Shown: in pieces, positions 8,999 through 18,122 of the stretch
How the letters are laid out: each line of letters begins with the position of its first letter
Position numbering within the stretch: the stretch's first letter is position 1
Source: Leclercia adecarboxylata
Lineage (GTDB): Bacteria; Pseudomonadota; Gammaproteobacteria; Enterobacterales; Enterobacteriaceae
Direction of reading: 5' to 3'
Assembly (NCBI RefSeq): GCF_006874705.1
Contig: NZ_CP035382.1
Location: 3,906,001 to 3,970,000, forward strand
DNA: 64,000 nucleotides
Made by a program: the position numbers and the translations under genes
Notes under the pieces: model-generated
Database searches by the model: none
The model's input: the letters and a program-made list of their open reading frames with translations, nothing else
Told to the model about the DNA's origin: nothing

Positions 8999-10426
8999 TT
9001 ATTCCAGATGCCAGGCACCACACTCCGTGAATTCGGCACGTCCTGACCAGGCAAAGAGACTCAACATGCGTGACTGCGGATATATACGGCTGCTCAGACA
9101 GGCTTCGCCGTCATTGACGAAAACTTCCACCGACGAGCTGTCGAAGAATACCCGCAGTTTCAGCGTTGCGGAAGCGGGGAGAGGAATGCTCCGTTGCCCG
9201 CAAAGACCAAGCTCCGGATAATTGCGCTCAAGCACCAGCCGTTGTGCCTGGTTATCGACATACAAGCGCATACCGTCCTCCAGTGCAATACCGTATTGTT
9301 CTGCATCACAGGCGGCCAGTTCCCACTGCAAAATGACTTCCGTTGTTTCGCAGTGATTCATCACTGGCAGCATTTTGTTGCTCAGGGTGCTGACGGGCCA
9401 ACTGAACCAGTGCTGGCGTAGGTTTTCCAGCTCTCTTACAGGACGCATTTGCAGGCGATTATCGGCAGTGAGTGTCAACTCTCGTGGTAACGTCAGCATG
9501 CCTGACCAGCCGTCTTGTTGTTCCGGCATTGGAGATCCCCACATGGCCATCCAGCCCAGAACGATGCGACGGCCATCCGGGGCAAGAAAGCTCTGCGGCG
9601 CATAGAAATCGTGTCCGTGGTCCATCTCCCGGAACGCGCTCTGTTGCACGAAAGGGGCACCCGGTTGCCACTGCCCAACCAGATATCCACTCTGGAATAA
9701 GTTACGATTTTCATATCCCTGTGCCGCCATTCCCTGCGGCGAGAACATAAGTATCTGTTTGCCGTTTAGGGTAAATAAGTCCGGGCACTCCCACATAAAG
9801 CCCATCTTCTCGTCCGCTTCGGCCAGAACCCCCTCAGCTTGCCAGCTTCGTAAGCACTCTGAACGATAGAGCCTGACCTGCCCGGTATCACCCACGCGCG
9901 CGCCGACCACCATGTACCACGCTTCGCCTTCCTGCCACACTTTCGGGTCACGGAAATGATGCAGTCCCGCAGGAGTGTCAATAACCGTCCCGTGACGCGC
10001 AAATTCGATGCCATTTTTGCTTGTTGCCAGACACTGCACCTGGTACAGGTTGTCGTCACTGCTCAGATCGCCGTGAAATTTATGGCCGGTATAAATCAAT
10101 GACAGTTCATCAGCGTTCACTACCGCAGAACCCGAGAAACAACCATCTTTGTCTTCTGGCCCAACCGGTGCCAGCGCCACCGGCAAATGTTCCCAGTGCA
10201 GCATATCGCGGCTGCGCGCATGCCCCCAGTGCATCGGCCCCCATTCCGGGGAGTAAGGATGATGTTGATAAAACGCGTGATACCACCCGTCAAACCAAAC
10301 CAGCCCGTTGGGGTCATTCATCCAACCCGCTCGCGGAGCAAGATGGTAACGTGGATACCAGCGAATGTTCAGTTGGTCTTGCTTTTCGTTCAGGGCCTTC
10401 TCAGCATTGGCAATCAATAACGTCAT
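8999..10426 (-). CDS. GH32 beta-fructosidase (sucrose/raffinose invertase, CscA/RafD-like)
   Basis: 475 residues, no signal, so cytosolic. Catalytic motifs are in place: WMNDPNG at 35-41 with Asp38 as nucleophile, FRDP at 158-161 for transition-state stabilisation, and WECP at 212-215 with Glu213 as acid/base. A C-terminal beta-sandwich follows (DSSSVEVFVNDGE). It hydrolyses beta-fructosides, cleaving sucrose to glucose and fructose or raffinose to melibiose and fructose. AGGAG lies nine bases before the ATG. Separated from the SemiSWEET gene by a REP pair, so it may be expressed less than the upstream genes. No PTS or fructokinase gene is next to it. Confidence 0.92.
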   Translation of the reverse strand: MTLLIANAEKALNEKQDQLNIRWYPRYHLAPRAGWMNDPNGLVWFDGWYHAFYQHHPYSPEWGPMHWGHARSRDMLHWEHLPVALAPVGPEDKDGCFSGSAVVNADELSLIYTGHKFHGDLSSDDNLYQVQCLATSKNGIEFARHGTVIDTPAGLHHFRDPKVWQEGEAWYMVVGARVGDTGQVRLYRSECLRSWQAEGVLAEADEKMGFMWECPDLFTLNGKQILMFSPQGMAAQGYENRNLFQSGYLVGQWQPGAPFVQQSAFREMDHGHDFYAPQSFLAPDGRRIVLGWMAMWGSPMPEQQDGWSGMLTLPRELTLTADNRLQMRPVRELENLRQHWFSWPVSTLSNKMLPVMNHCETTEVILQWELAACDAEQYGIALEDGMRLYVDNQAQRLVLERNYPELGLCGQRSIPLPASATLKLRVFFDSSSVEVFVNDGEACLSSRIYPQSRMLSLFAWSGRAEFTECGAWHLE

Positions 10427-10523
10427 AACAACTCACTCCTGAATAATTCAAATGGGGGAGGTTGCGATAGCCGCCCGCCGGATAAGGACTTATTGCCTCG
10501 TAAAAAGAAAATCGAAAGGATCA

Positions 10524-10616
10524 TGTAGAGTGGATAAGCGATAACGTCATCCGCCTTTTTATCTGTTATTCCAAAGAAAAATTCCGGATGACGCTACGCT
10601 TATCTGGCCTGCCTTA
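10524..10616. repeat. Inverted pair of REP elements (BIME-like)
   Basis: Two facing REP-like units: GGATAAGCG..CGTCATCCGCC near 10531-10556 and CCGGATGACGCTACGCTTATC near 10584-10604. Each folds into the imperfect hairpin of enterobacterial REP sequences. They sit between the SemiSWEET gene and the GH32 gene and may stabilise the upstream mRNA. Confidence 0.7.
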
Positions 10617-10868
10617 GCGCAAGCGGTATTTCATAATTAAGACGGGCAGAGCAAACAGCAATGTCAAAAGATTTGCCGCGCTAATAGCCAAATCGTTAAT
10701 TAATAGCCCATATAAAAACCACATCATCAGTCCGCAAACGAACATCGCGTACATCAGGCCGGAGATGCCTTGCGTATTGCGTGTGGAAATCACTTTTACC
10801 GCCTGGGGCAAGAATGACAATGTTGTCAGGCTTGCCGCTATGTAACCAATTACAGATATCCATTCCAT
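10614..10868 (-). CDS. SemiSWEET-like (PQ-loop) small sugar transporter
   Basis: 84 residues with three hydrophobic segments (about 5-25, 38-58, 62-80), the size of bacterial SemiSWEETs, which dimerise to form a sugar uniporter. Segment one carries FLPQAVKV, the PQ motif of the family. It starts two bases after the melB stop (TAACCATG), so it is translationally linked to the melibiose permease. A facilitator next to melB and an invertase could let sucrose, glucose or galactose equilibrate or leave the cell. Substrate is inferred from context only. Confidence 0.85.
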   Translation of the reverse strand: MEWISVIGYIAASLTTLSFLPQAVKVISTRNTQGISGLMYAMFVCGLMMWFLYGLLINDLAISAANLLTLLFALPVLIMKYRLR

Positions 10869-10870
10869 GG

Positions 10871-12298
10871 TTACGCCTTCGCGTCTGATGTTTTCGTCAT
10901 GCTGATGCTGGATGATTGCGTTTCTACAGGCGCTGTGGAGTGACGATATTTATCCAACAGGTGGATCTGTATTTTTCTCAGCATATCGCCATTAAGTTTG
11001 TAGAGGCGGAAGTAGAAGATCAGGGTGATCAGGAAGAAGAGCGCCGGCAGCGCAATCATGATGAACTGCATACCGGTTACGGTGCTTTCAGACTGCGCAA
11101 CATTTGGTACGTAACCTATGATGCCAAGTATCAGGGAGATAAAGAATGCAGAAAACGCCGAGCCTCCTTTAACCACCATCGTTTGAACCGAATAGGCAAT
11201 GCTTTCACACCGAACGTTGAGTTTGTACTCGCCATAATCTACGGTGTCCGCCACCATAATGACCTGTAGCACCCAGAACAAGGCTGTCCCTACGTTCAGC
11301 AAAATTCCGGCAAGGGAAATTAACCACACATTGTGATACCCAGCCAGCGCTATCCAGAGCAGCACCCCACCGCCAAAAATCGGTAGCACCGATGCTCCCG
11401 CCCACAGTAAGCGGCGTGACAACGCTTTTACCAGTCGCGGGAACAGGATCAGGGTTAACAGGTTTGCCGCCCCCGAATAAGACATGTAATACGGGAAGAG
11501 GCTGGCGTCACCTATAACGTAGGTGAAGTAATAAATCGCGAACCCCGTAATAATGTTTGCTGCGATGTTGTAAGCCAGCGCCATACCCAGCAGGCAAGAA
11601 AGCTGATCGTTTTTATAGATCAATGCCACTATGGCCTTTAAGCTGAGGCGGCTACTGTCTTCGGTTGCATCACTGTCTGACGAGTAAACCTCTTTCACGT
11701 TGCGTAACATGATGAGGGTTGAAGCAATAAAGAAGGCTATCAATATAAGCGTAAACATCTGGAAGCCGAAACCTCGGTCTTCGCCGCCGATATAGTTGAC
11801 GAACGGTAGCGTAACGCCTGCGGTGATAAACCCGGATAAACTGGCAAAGAAACGTGGAAAAGGTACCAGCTGTTCGCGTTCACGTTTATCCAGGGTAATG
11901 GTGGGTACCATCGACCAGAACGGAATATCCATGATTGTGTAGGTCATGCCCCATAGGATATAGGTCACGCAGACGAACACTACCTGCGTTGTGCCTTCAA
12001 ACAGATGCGCGCTAAACAGTAAAAACAGAACAATCGAGTTGGCTATCGTTCCCACCAGGATCCACGGCTTAAACTTTCCCCAGCGGCTGCGGGTACTGTT
12101 GACTATCCAGCCCATGATCGGATCGTTGATGGCATCCCAAATCCTTGCGATTAAAAACAGCGTGCCCACCAGGCCTACCGATAAACCGACAACATCGGTG
12201 TAGTAATACATCAGATACATGTAAACGATGCCAATAGCGAAATCTTTACCAAACGCCCCAAATCCATAACTGAGTTTTGTTGTAATTGATATGCTCAT
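10871..12298 (-). CDS. melB: MelB, cation-coupled melibiose/alpha-galactoside symporter
   Basis: 475 residues, about twelve transmembrane segments. Near-identity in blocks to remembered E. coli Mel[20 protein letters not shown], the cation-site region with [18 protein letters not shown] and [15 protein letters not shown]. It imports melibiose with Na+, Li+ or H+. Start at 12298 ([10 protein letters not shown]) matches the E. coli start. The ribosome site is weak, suggesting coupling to melA transcription. C-terminal tail after residue 455 is divergent and hydrophilic. Confidence 0.95.
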   Translation of the reverse strand: MSISITTKLSYGFGAFGKDFAIGIVYMYLMYYYTDVVGLSVGLVGTLFLIARIWDAINDPIMGWIVNSTRSRWGKFKPWILVGTIANSIVLFLLFSAHLFEGTTQVVFVCVTYILWGMTYTIMDIPFWSMVPTITLDKREREQLVPFPRFFASLSGFITAGVTLPFVNYIGGEDRGFGFQMFTLILIAFFIASTLIMLRNVKEVYSSDSDATEDSSRLSLKAIVALIYKNDQLSCLLGMALAYNIAANIITGFAIYYFTYVIGDASLFPYYMSYSGAANLLTLILFPRLVKALSRRLLWAGASVLPIFGGGVLLWIALAGYHNVWLISLAGILLNVGTALFWVLQVIMVADTVDYGEYKLNVRCESIAYSVQTMVVKGGSAFSAFFISLILGIIGYVPNVAQSESTVTGMQFIMIALPALFFLITLIFYFRLYKLNGDMLRKIQIHLLDKYRHSTAPVETQSSSISMTKTSDAKA

Positions 12299-12355
12299 AT
12301 AGGGTACCAGGCCACTGTCACCAGTGCCTTCCTTCTGTTATTAGATATGTGAGAA

Positions 12356-12374
12356 GCCGGGCATGACGCCCGGC
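12356..12374 (-). repeat. melA-melB intercistronic hairpin
   Basis: GCCGGGC and GCCCGGC separated by ATGAC, eight bases beyond the melA stop on the minus strand. No U-run, so more likely an mRNA-stability or REP-like element than a full terminator. Confidence 0.5.
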
Positions 12375-12382
12375 GTACTGGG

Positions 12383-13738
12383 TTATGCGCGATGAAGCCA
12401 GGCCGGTAACCAGTCACCGTGTGCTGTAATCAGGTCATCAACCAGGGCATAAATCTCTTCAATTCCGAGCACGGCTGAGGTATGAGGGTCAAGCAGCGTG
12501 GCGTGGTAAACGCGGTCGCGATTCTCTGTCAAAATCGCTTCGGTCAGTAAGGTCTGAACATTAACATTGGTTTGCATAAGCGCTGCCAGATGTGAGGGTA
12601 GTGCGCCAACACGGGTCGGTTGAATACCGTTGGCATCCACCAGGCACGCTACTTCAACACAGCAGCCCTGTGGCAGGTTATCGATAAGGTTATCGTTGCG
12701 CACGTTGCCATAGATAACACTTGGCTCACCCGTCCACAGCGCGTTCATAATGGTGCTGGCATATTCACGTGATGGCTTGATGTCAATGCGTTCTGCCGTT
12801 TTGTACTCTTCAAGTTCCTTGCGCCAGTTAGCCAGTTGCTCAACACAACGTTTTGGGTACTCATCTAATGGGACTTTGTAACGCTCAATCAGATCTTCGC
12901 GGCCAGGCTTAATAAACCAGGGCGTATATTCTGCAAAGTGCTCAGAAGATTCCGTCACGAAATAGCCCAGCTTTTTGAACATCTCGTAGCGGACGATATT
13001 TTCACAGCGTGGATTGCCATGCAGATTGGGCTTCGGCGCTTCGCCACTTTCGTAAGCTCTCAGCAGATCCGGATAAATACTGACGTATTCACCCTGATCA
13101 TTTTTTTTCTCAAGCGAGAGATAAAATGCCATATGGTTGATACCGGCGCAGCGATAGCGCAAGGACGCCGGGTCGATAGATAAATCACGCGCCAGCTCTT
13201 CAGCCGTTCCCTGCACCGAGTGGCACAGCCCCACCTGTTTAATCTGCGGGTAGCGTGCATACATAGCCCAGGTATTCATCGCCATCGGATTGACGTAGTT
13301 AAGCATCGTGGCATCCGGACAAACTTGCGTCATGTCTTCACAAATCTGCCATAAATGCGGGATGGTGCGCAGGGCACGCATAATTCCGCCAGGGCCTAAG
13401 GTATCGGCAATAGTTTGTTCCAGTCCGTGCTTTTTACAGACGGCAAAGTCCGTGACGGTACAGGGTTCGTAGCCGCCAATCTGGAAAGCAACCACAACGA
13501 AATCAGCATCCTGAAGGGCTTGTTTCTGGTCGGTATGGCAGGTGATTTTTCCGCAGGCACCTGCGGAGTCCATTAGTTTACGCACTACAATATGTGACTC
13601 TTCCAGACGCGTTTCATCAATATCCATCAGGGCGATATGGGCCGATTTCAGCGCCGGGCGATGAAAAACATCTCCGAGAATGTTTTTAACAAAAATCGTC
13701 GAGCCTGCGCCGATAAAGGTAATTTTTGGTGCTGACAT
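12383..13738 (-). CDS. melA: MelA, alpha-galactosidase (GH4, NAD+/Mn2+ dependent)
   Basis: 451 residues. The N-terminal Rossmann motif KITFIGAGST binds NAD, and the metal-binding residues lie in GLCHSVQ and GINHMAFYL, hallmarks of GH4 enzymes that work by a redox-elimination mechanism. It hydrolyses melibiose to galactose and glucose in the cytosol. The ATG at 13738 is chosen because GGAG lies seven bases upstream; an extra six-residue reading from 13756 has no such site. First gene of the mel operon, divergent from melR, whose product should activate it. Confidence 0.95.
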   Translation of the reverse strand: MSAPKITFIGAGSTIFVKNILGDVFHRPALKSAHIALMDIDETRLEESHIVVRKLMDSAGACGKITCHTDQKQALQDADFVVVAFQIGGYEPCTVTDFAVCKKHGLEQTIADTLGPGGIMRALRTIPHLWQICEDMTQVCPDATMLNYVNPMAMNTWAMYARYPQIKQVGLCHSVQGTAEELARDLSIDPASLRYRCAGINHMAFYLSLEKKNDQGEYVSIYPDLLRAYESGEAPKPNLHGNPRCENIVRYEMFKKLGYFVTESSEHFAEYTPWFIKPGREDLIERYKVPLDEYPKRCVEQLANWRKELEEYKTAERIDIKPSREYASTIMNALWTGEPSVIYGNVRNDNLIDNLPQGCCVEVACLVDANGIQPTRVGALPSHLAALMQTNVNVQTLLTEAILTENRDRVYHATLLDPHTSAVLGIEEIYALVDDLITAHGDWLPAWLHRA

Positions 13739-14010
13739 TTTCTTTCTCCGTGGCATAAGTAAACCCCGTCAGATTGGCATGTCGTGCACCGGTTCTCCTC
13801 CCTCTTCCTTACTTAGCATTCCGGAAAACTCAGATTGGTTTCATCACCCATTTAAATATGAGTTTTCCGGATTTTTTCGTCAGGAAAGCAGATAATCTCG
13901 GCTAACAGACTGATAACCGCCCGCTTATATCGCCAAATTTTTCTCATTCTCACAGTCACAGAAAGACTTTTGTGCCAGTATTTCTGACAATTCAGGAAAC
14001 GGAGAGAACA
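13739..14010. promoter_or_regulatory. melA-melR divergent control region with a 12-bp inverted repeat
   Basis: CCGGAAAACTCA at 13821-13832 has its exact complement at 13859-13870, 26 bases apart. In E. coli this region holds MelR and CRP sites. The repeat lies about 80-130 bases from the melA start, where paired MelR sites would be expected. No convincing CRP site was recognised. Confidence 0.5.
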
Positions 14011-14937
14011 ATGAATATCATCCCAAATAGCCTTCCGCCCGACCCGGATATGTGCAGCAGCACCGATAGCAATACGCGCAGTCCTTTGTCGCTCTACTCC
14101 GAATACCAACGCATGGATATCGAGCTACGCAGGCCCCAGCATATGGAAGCCTGCCACTGGCACGGGCAGGTCGAGGTGAATGTCCCTTTTGACGGCGACG
14201 TAGAATACTTAATCAATAATGAAACGGTGCAGATTAAGCAGGGACATATCACGATATTTTGGGCCTGTACTCCGCATCAGCTCACCCGTCCTGGTGAATG
14301 CAAAAATATGGCTATTTTTAGTCTTCCTATGCATCTTTTTCTCTCCTGGCCGCTGGACCGGCAGCTTATCAATCATGTCACCCACGGTACGGTGCTGAAA
14401 TCCCTGACCGCGCAGCAGCTTAGCCCCTTTGAAGTTCAGCGCTGGCAGGAGGAGATCAGAAGCCCCAACGAGCAAATTCGCCAGTTAGTCATCGATGAAA
14501 TCTGCCTTATGTTCAAACGTTTTAGCCTGTCAGGTTGGCAGCCGATTCTGGTGAATAAACCCGCCCGTACGCGCAGCAGCGGTAACAATGTGTCACGCCA
14601 TGCACAATTTTATGTCAGCCAAATGCTGGAGTTTATCGGCAATAATTACGACCAGGCGTTGACCATCGAACAGGTTGCTGAACACGTCAAACTCAATCCG
14701 AATTATGCGATGGGGATATTTCAGCGCGTGATGCAGCTCACCATGAAGCAATATATTACTGCGATGCGCATTAACCATGTGCGGGCACTTCTTAGCGATA
14801 CGGACAAGTCGATTCTGGATATCGCTCTCACCGCAGGGTTCCACTCCAGCAGTAGTTTCTACAGCACATTTAACAAATATGTCGGGATGTCGCCGCATAA
14901 CTATCGCAAACTGCGCCAGTTAAGGAATGGCTGCTAA
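14011..14937 (+). CDS. melR: MelR, AraC-family melibiose-responsive activator
   Basis: 308 residues. An N-terminal cupin-like sensing domain (HWHGQVEVNVPFDGDVEYLI) precedes a C-terminal double helix-turn-helix of the AraC type (ALTIEQVAEHVKLNPNYAMG, then SILDIALTAGFHSSSSFYSTF). Long stretches agree with remembered E. coli MelR. The ATG at 14011 has GGAG six bases upstream and is preferred over the upstream frame from 13972. The first 25 residues are diverged and slightly longer than in E. coli. It should activate melA in the presence of melibiose and control its own promoter. Confidence 0.95.
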   Translation: MNIIPNSLPPDPDMCSSTDSNTRSPLSLYSEYQRMDIELRRPQHMEACHWHGQVEVNVPFDGDVEYLINNETVQIKQGHITIFWACTPHQLTRPGECKNMAIFSLPMHLFLSWPLDRQLINHVTHGTVLKSLTAQQLSPFEVQRWQEEIRSPNEQIRQLVIDEICLMFKRFSLSGWQPILVNKPARTRSSGNNVSRHAQFYVSQMLEFIGNNYDQALTIEQVAEHVKLNPNYAMGIFQRVMQLTMKQYITAMRINHVRALLSDTDKSILDIALTAGFHSSSSFYSTFNKYVGMSPHNYRKLRQLRNGC

Positions 14938-15073
14938 TTAACCGGGTCGCTTAATAATCATGCGCGTCAGCCCAGTTGTGGAGAGGAAGTACAAGAGGCG
15001 TTCGCGCTGAAACAGTTCTGATTGCCTGGCGCTGAATATTGAGTGAAAAGCGGAACTTAAGCCGGGCCACAGA

Positions 15074-15092
15074 GGGCTCAAAAAAAGAGCCC
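15074..15092. terminator. Hairpin between melR and nitroreductase genes
   Basis: GGGCTC and GAGCCC with a seven-A loop lie between two convergent genes. A usual U-run is missing on both strands, so activity is uncertain. Confidence 0.4.
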
Positions 15093-15123
15093 AAAATTCA
15101 GCTGCAAGGTTGATAGCCCCCCG

Positions 15124-15975
15124 TTATTTCAATTTGAAACCGCGCTGTATGACTGTCTCACGTAATTTATTTCTTCCGCCTAAATAATCCATGCTTATCG
15201 CGGATTCAACTACGGATCCAGCCCAGGTTTTGTCACTCATATTCTGGCGCTTACGGAATGTCTTATAGGCGGATTCATATCTTTCAATCCAGGTGCGATA
15301 ACGACTCTCATCGTAATGATTGTAATGTAACACCATCGGCTGGGCAGGGCGCGGGCGAACGCTGCTGGTTCTGGTATCATCTGGCAATCCTACAGCCATC
15401 CCAAAAGTGACAAAGCTGTAATCAGGCAGGTTGATTATGTCAGCAACCTCTTTCGCAATGTTACGCATGACGCCGAGATAAACTATCCCCAGGCTCATAG
15501 ATTCCGCTGCAACGGCTGCGTTCTGGGCGGCAAGCGCTGCGTCAATCGAAGCCATCAGGAAAGAATCAAGGTAGTCGAGCACAACAGGCTCTTTCCCGGC
15601 ATCCTTTGTAATTCCTGCGCCACGTGACAGATCTGCTACCCAGAGCAGCAATGCAGGAGCTTCCTCGATCCATGGGATACGGTCCACGGGTACTGAGCGG
15701 GCTACAGTGTCTGAAATTCGCTGTTTGAGGGCCGGTTCAGTAACGGCCACCAGGCTCCACTGGTTCAGGGCAGAAGAATTTGATGCCGACTGTGCCGCAG
15801 CAACCATCGTCTCTATTGCCCCATCCGGCAGAGCTTCAGGCAAAAATGTCCTGACAGATTTATGGCTCAGAAGCGCTTCTATCTGAGGCGTCCAGATAAT
15901 GTTGTCAGGTTTTGGTTGCTCTGCACCGTATCGGGCCTCTAGCAATGCCTGCTGTTGTGCATTCATTTCGGTCAT
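15124..15975 (-). CDS. Nitroreductase-family NAD(P)H-dependent flavin oxidoreductase
   Basis: 283 residues, NfsA-like. Motifs: KSVRTFLPEALPDGAIE near the start, FMN-binding SASNSSALNQWSLVAV, and AAESMSLGIVYLG, where nitroreductases bind flavin phosphate and shape the dimer pocket. Expected to reduce nitro or quinone compounds in the cytosol. The start at 15975 (MTEMNAQQQ) follows AAGGAGA about eleven bases upstream; a second ATG at 15966 is possible. Divergent from a LysR gene 130 bases away, which probably regulates it. Confidence 0.85.
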   Translation of the reverse strand: MTEMNAQQQALLEARYGAEQPKPDNIIWTPQIEALLSHKSVRTFLPEALPDGAIETMVAAAQSASNSSALNQWSLVAVTEPALKQRISDTVARSVPVDRIPWIEEAPALLLWVADLSRGAGITKDAGKEPVVLDYLDSFLMASIDAALAAQNAAVAAESMSLGIVYLGVMRNIAKEVADIINLPDYSFVTFGMAVGLPDDTRTSSVRPRPAQPMVLHYNHYDESRYRTWIERYESAYKTFRKRQNMSDKTWAGSVVESAISMDYLGGRNKLRETVIQRGFKLK

Positions 15976-16105
15976 GGTTTTTACTCTCCTTCGGCAAATT
16001 TGATGACCGCAGGATAGCCGGGCTGACAAAACAGATAATCCCCGCATTTGCGACTTCAGTTTTCATATGTGTGCACAATCGGAGTGTATGCCTTAGAATT
16101 GAGGC

Positions 16106-16999
16106 ATGGATCATCTATTAGCTATACGTATATTCCAGCGCATTGTTGAGACGCGCTCTTTCACAAAGGCCGCAGCACACCTGGATTTGCCACGCTCTAC
16201 GGTCAGTAAGAATCTCAAAGAGTTAGAAGCGCATCTGGGCACTAAGCTGATACAGCGCACTACGCGCTCTGTCGCGTTAACCACTGAGGGTGCTGAGTAT
16301 TACCGGAGGATCAGTAGGCTTGTCGCTAAGCTTGATGAGACCGAAGGCGCAATACGCGATGTAGGGACAGCGGCGAAAGGAAGGCTGCGAATTGACCTTC
16401 ATTCATCACTGGCCAATTTTGTATTGATGCCGGTTCTACAGGAGTTTCGGGAACGCTATCCGCATATTCAGCTGGCGCTTGGGGTGGGCGATCGCCCGGT
16501 TAATCTCATAGAGGAGGGGGTGGACTGCGCCATTCGCGCGGGAGAACTGGCGGACTCGTCTCTGATTGCGCGCACGCTGTATAAAGATCGCTTAATTACC
16601 TGTGCCAGCCCCGGATATCTTAAGCAGTATGGCGTGCCGAAAAACCTCTCCGATCTTAAAAATGGACATAAGATCGTCGGCTATTTCAGCGCCGCAACAG
16701 GTGAGGCATGGCCTCTGCGTTTCCGCAGCCGGGGAGACGATACACAGTTAGTGGCCTTTGATATCGCCGCGAACGACAGTGCCGCTCTGATTAGCATACT
16801 TGTACAGGGTATGGGCATCGGACAAACCCATGCTTCCGTTGTCAGTCGCTTTATAGAATCTGGTGAACTCGTTCCTGTTCTTGAAGACGTAACGCAAAGG
16901 CAATTTCCTGTCTCAATCATTTATCCACCAACAAAGCAGCTGAATGCCCGGCTGAGGCTATTCATAGACTGGATGATAGACAAGTTTTCTGACCATTAG
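16106..16999 (+). CDS. LysR-type transcriptional regulator next to nitroreductase
   Basis: 297 residues. N-terminal winged helix (FTKAAAHLDLPRSTVSKNLKELEAHLG) then a periplasmic-binding-like effector domain from about residue 90. Divergent from the nitroreductase gene, the usual layout for a LysR regulator and its target. The likely role is to sense an electrophile or other ligand and control that gene and itself; the ligand is unknown. The ribosome site is poor: GAGG is almost touching the ATG. Confidence 0.9.
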   Translation: MDHLLAIRIFQRIVETRSFTKAAAHLDLPRSTVSKNLKELEAHLGTKLIQRTTRSVALTTEGAEYYRRISRLVAKLDETEGAIRDVGTAAKGRLRIDLHSSLANFVLMPVLQEFRERYPHIQLALGVGDRPVNLIEEGVDCAIRAGELADSSLIARTLYKDRLITCASPGYLKQYGVPKNLSDLKNGHKIVGYFSAATGEAWPLRFRSRGDDTQLVAFDIAANDSAALISILVQGMGIGQTHASVVSRFIESGELVPVLEDVTQRQFPVSIIYPPTKQLNARLRLFIDWMIDKFSDH

Positions 17000-17096
17000 T
17001 GACAACATGGCTTGGGGTAAAAACAACGCGGCCCGCTACTGGTACGTAGAGGACAGGGGCGTGCGGTCGAGAGCAGCCTTGAGCGAGAAGCAGACG

Positions 17097-18005
17097 TTAA
17101 ATCTGGGCTTTAACAGTAGCCATCATCGCTGGCAGTTCGCTAATCAGTTTGTCAACGGCCAGCCTGACTTTGAGGGATAGGTGAGGAGTGCGCGGCCAAA
17201 CGGCATAGACAGGCCAGCTTCCGGAAGACTGGTCTTTTAATATCTCTGTCAGGCTACCGCTGATGAGCTGTTCCCGTACGAGCCAGTAAGGCAGCCAGGC
17301 GATGCCGCCTCCCGCTACCGCAATATCTTTTACCGCCTGCATATCATCCATCTTAAGTCTGGCTGGCGGGATGAATTCCGTAATTTCATTATTTTCGTTT
17401 TTAACCCGCCACTTCAGAATGCGTCCTGAATGGATATAGGCAACAGCTGCATGCTGCTTCAGTTCGGCTGGTGAAGCAGGCTCGCCGGCCTCAAGGATAT
17501 AATCCGGCGAAGCGCAAAAAACCATCGTGTGAGAGGCCAGCTTACGTGCTACCAGGCTGCTGCTGTCAGCCAGTGCGCCGATTCTCACCGCCAGATCAAA
17601 CCCCTCTTCCGGCAAATCGACCTGGCGATCGCTGAAGGAAATTTCCAGTTCCAGCCCGTGATGTTCTTTTGCCAGGGCAGACAGCAAGGGTGATATACAG
17701 AAGTGTCCAAGCAGGACCGGAACAGACACCCTCAGTTTTCCGCTTGCCTGGAGCTTGCCGCCTTCCAGAATATCCTCCGCCAATTTTATTTCATTCAGCG
17801 CCCGACGGCAGAACTCATAATAAAGCGAGCCTTCGTCAGTCAGGCTCTGGCTGCGGGTGGTACGGTTAAAAAGGGTAACACCAAGCCTCTCTTCAAGCCG
17901 GGATACGGTTTTTGCTACTGCCGAGCGCGAGACGTGCAGTTTTTCAGCCGCCTGCGAAAAACTCACCGATTCAGCTGCGGCCACAAAAACAGGAATACTG
18001 TTCAT
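17097..18005 (-). CDS. LysR-type transcriptional regulator next to quinone-oxidoreductase-like gene
   Basis: 302 residues from the ATG at 18005; a TTG four codons upstream (18017) is also possible. Winged helix SFSQAAEKLHVSRSAVAKTVSRLEERL, effector domain with FDLAVRIGALADSSSLVARKL. Divergent from the MDR dehydrogenase gene 117 bases away, so probably its regulator. Related to but distinct from the other LysR proteins in the window. Confidence 0.88.
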   Translation of the reverse strand: MNSIPVFVAAAESVSFSQAAEKLHVSRSAVAKTVSRLEERLGVTLFNRTTRSQSLTDEGSLYYEFCRRALNEIKLAEDILEGGKLQASGKLRVSVPVLLGHFCISPLLSALAKEHHGLELEISFSDRQVDLPEEGFDLAVRIGALADSSSLVARKLASHTMVFCASPDYILEAGEPASPAELKQHAAVAYIHSGRILKWRVKNENNEITEFIPPARLKMDDMQAVKDIAVAGGGIAWLPYWLVREQLISGSLTEILKDQSSGSWPVYAVWPRTPHLSLKVRLAVDKLISELPAMMATVKAQI

Positions 18006-18122
18006 TTCACTTTTCAAATTGTCGCCTTTAGGGAATCAATAGAGGGAAATATTATCTCCACTGTCACCTAGCAGGCAATGTTAAAGTTCTGACCTTCATT
18101 TATTTACATCCCAGGAATCATC

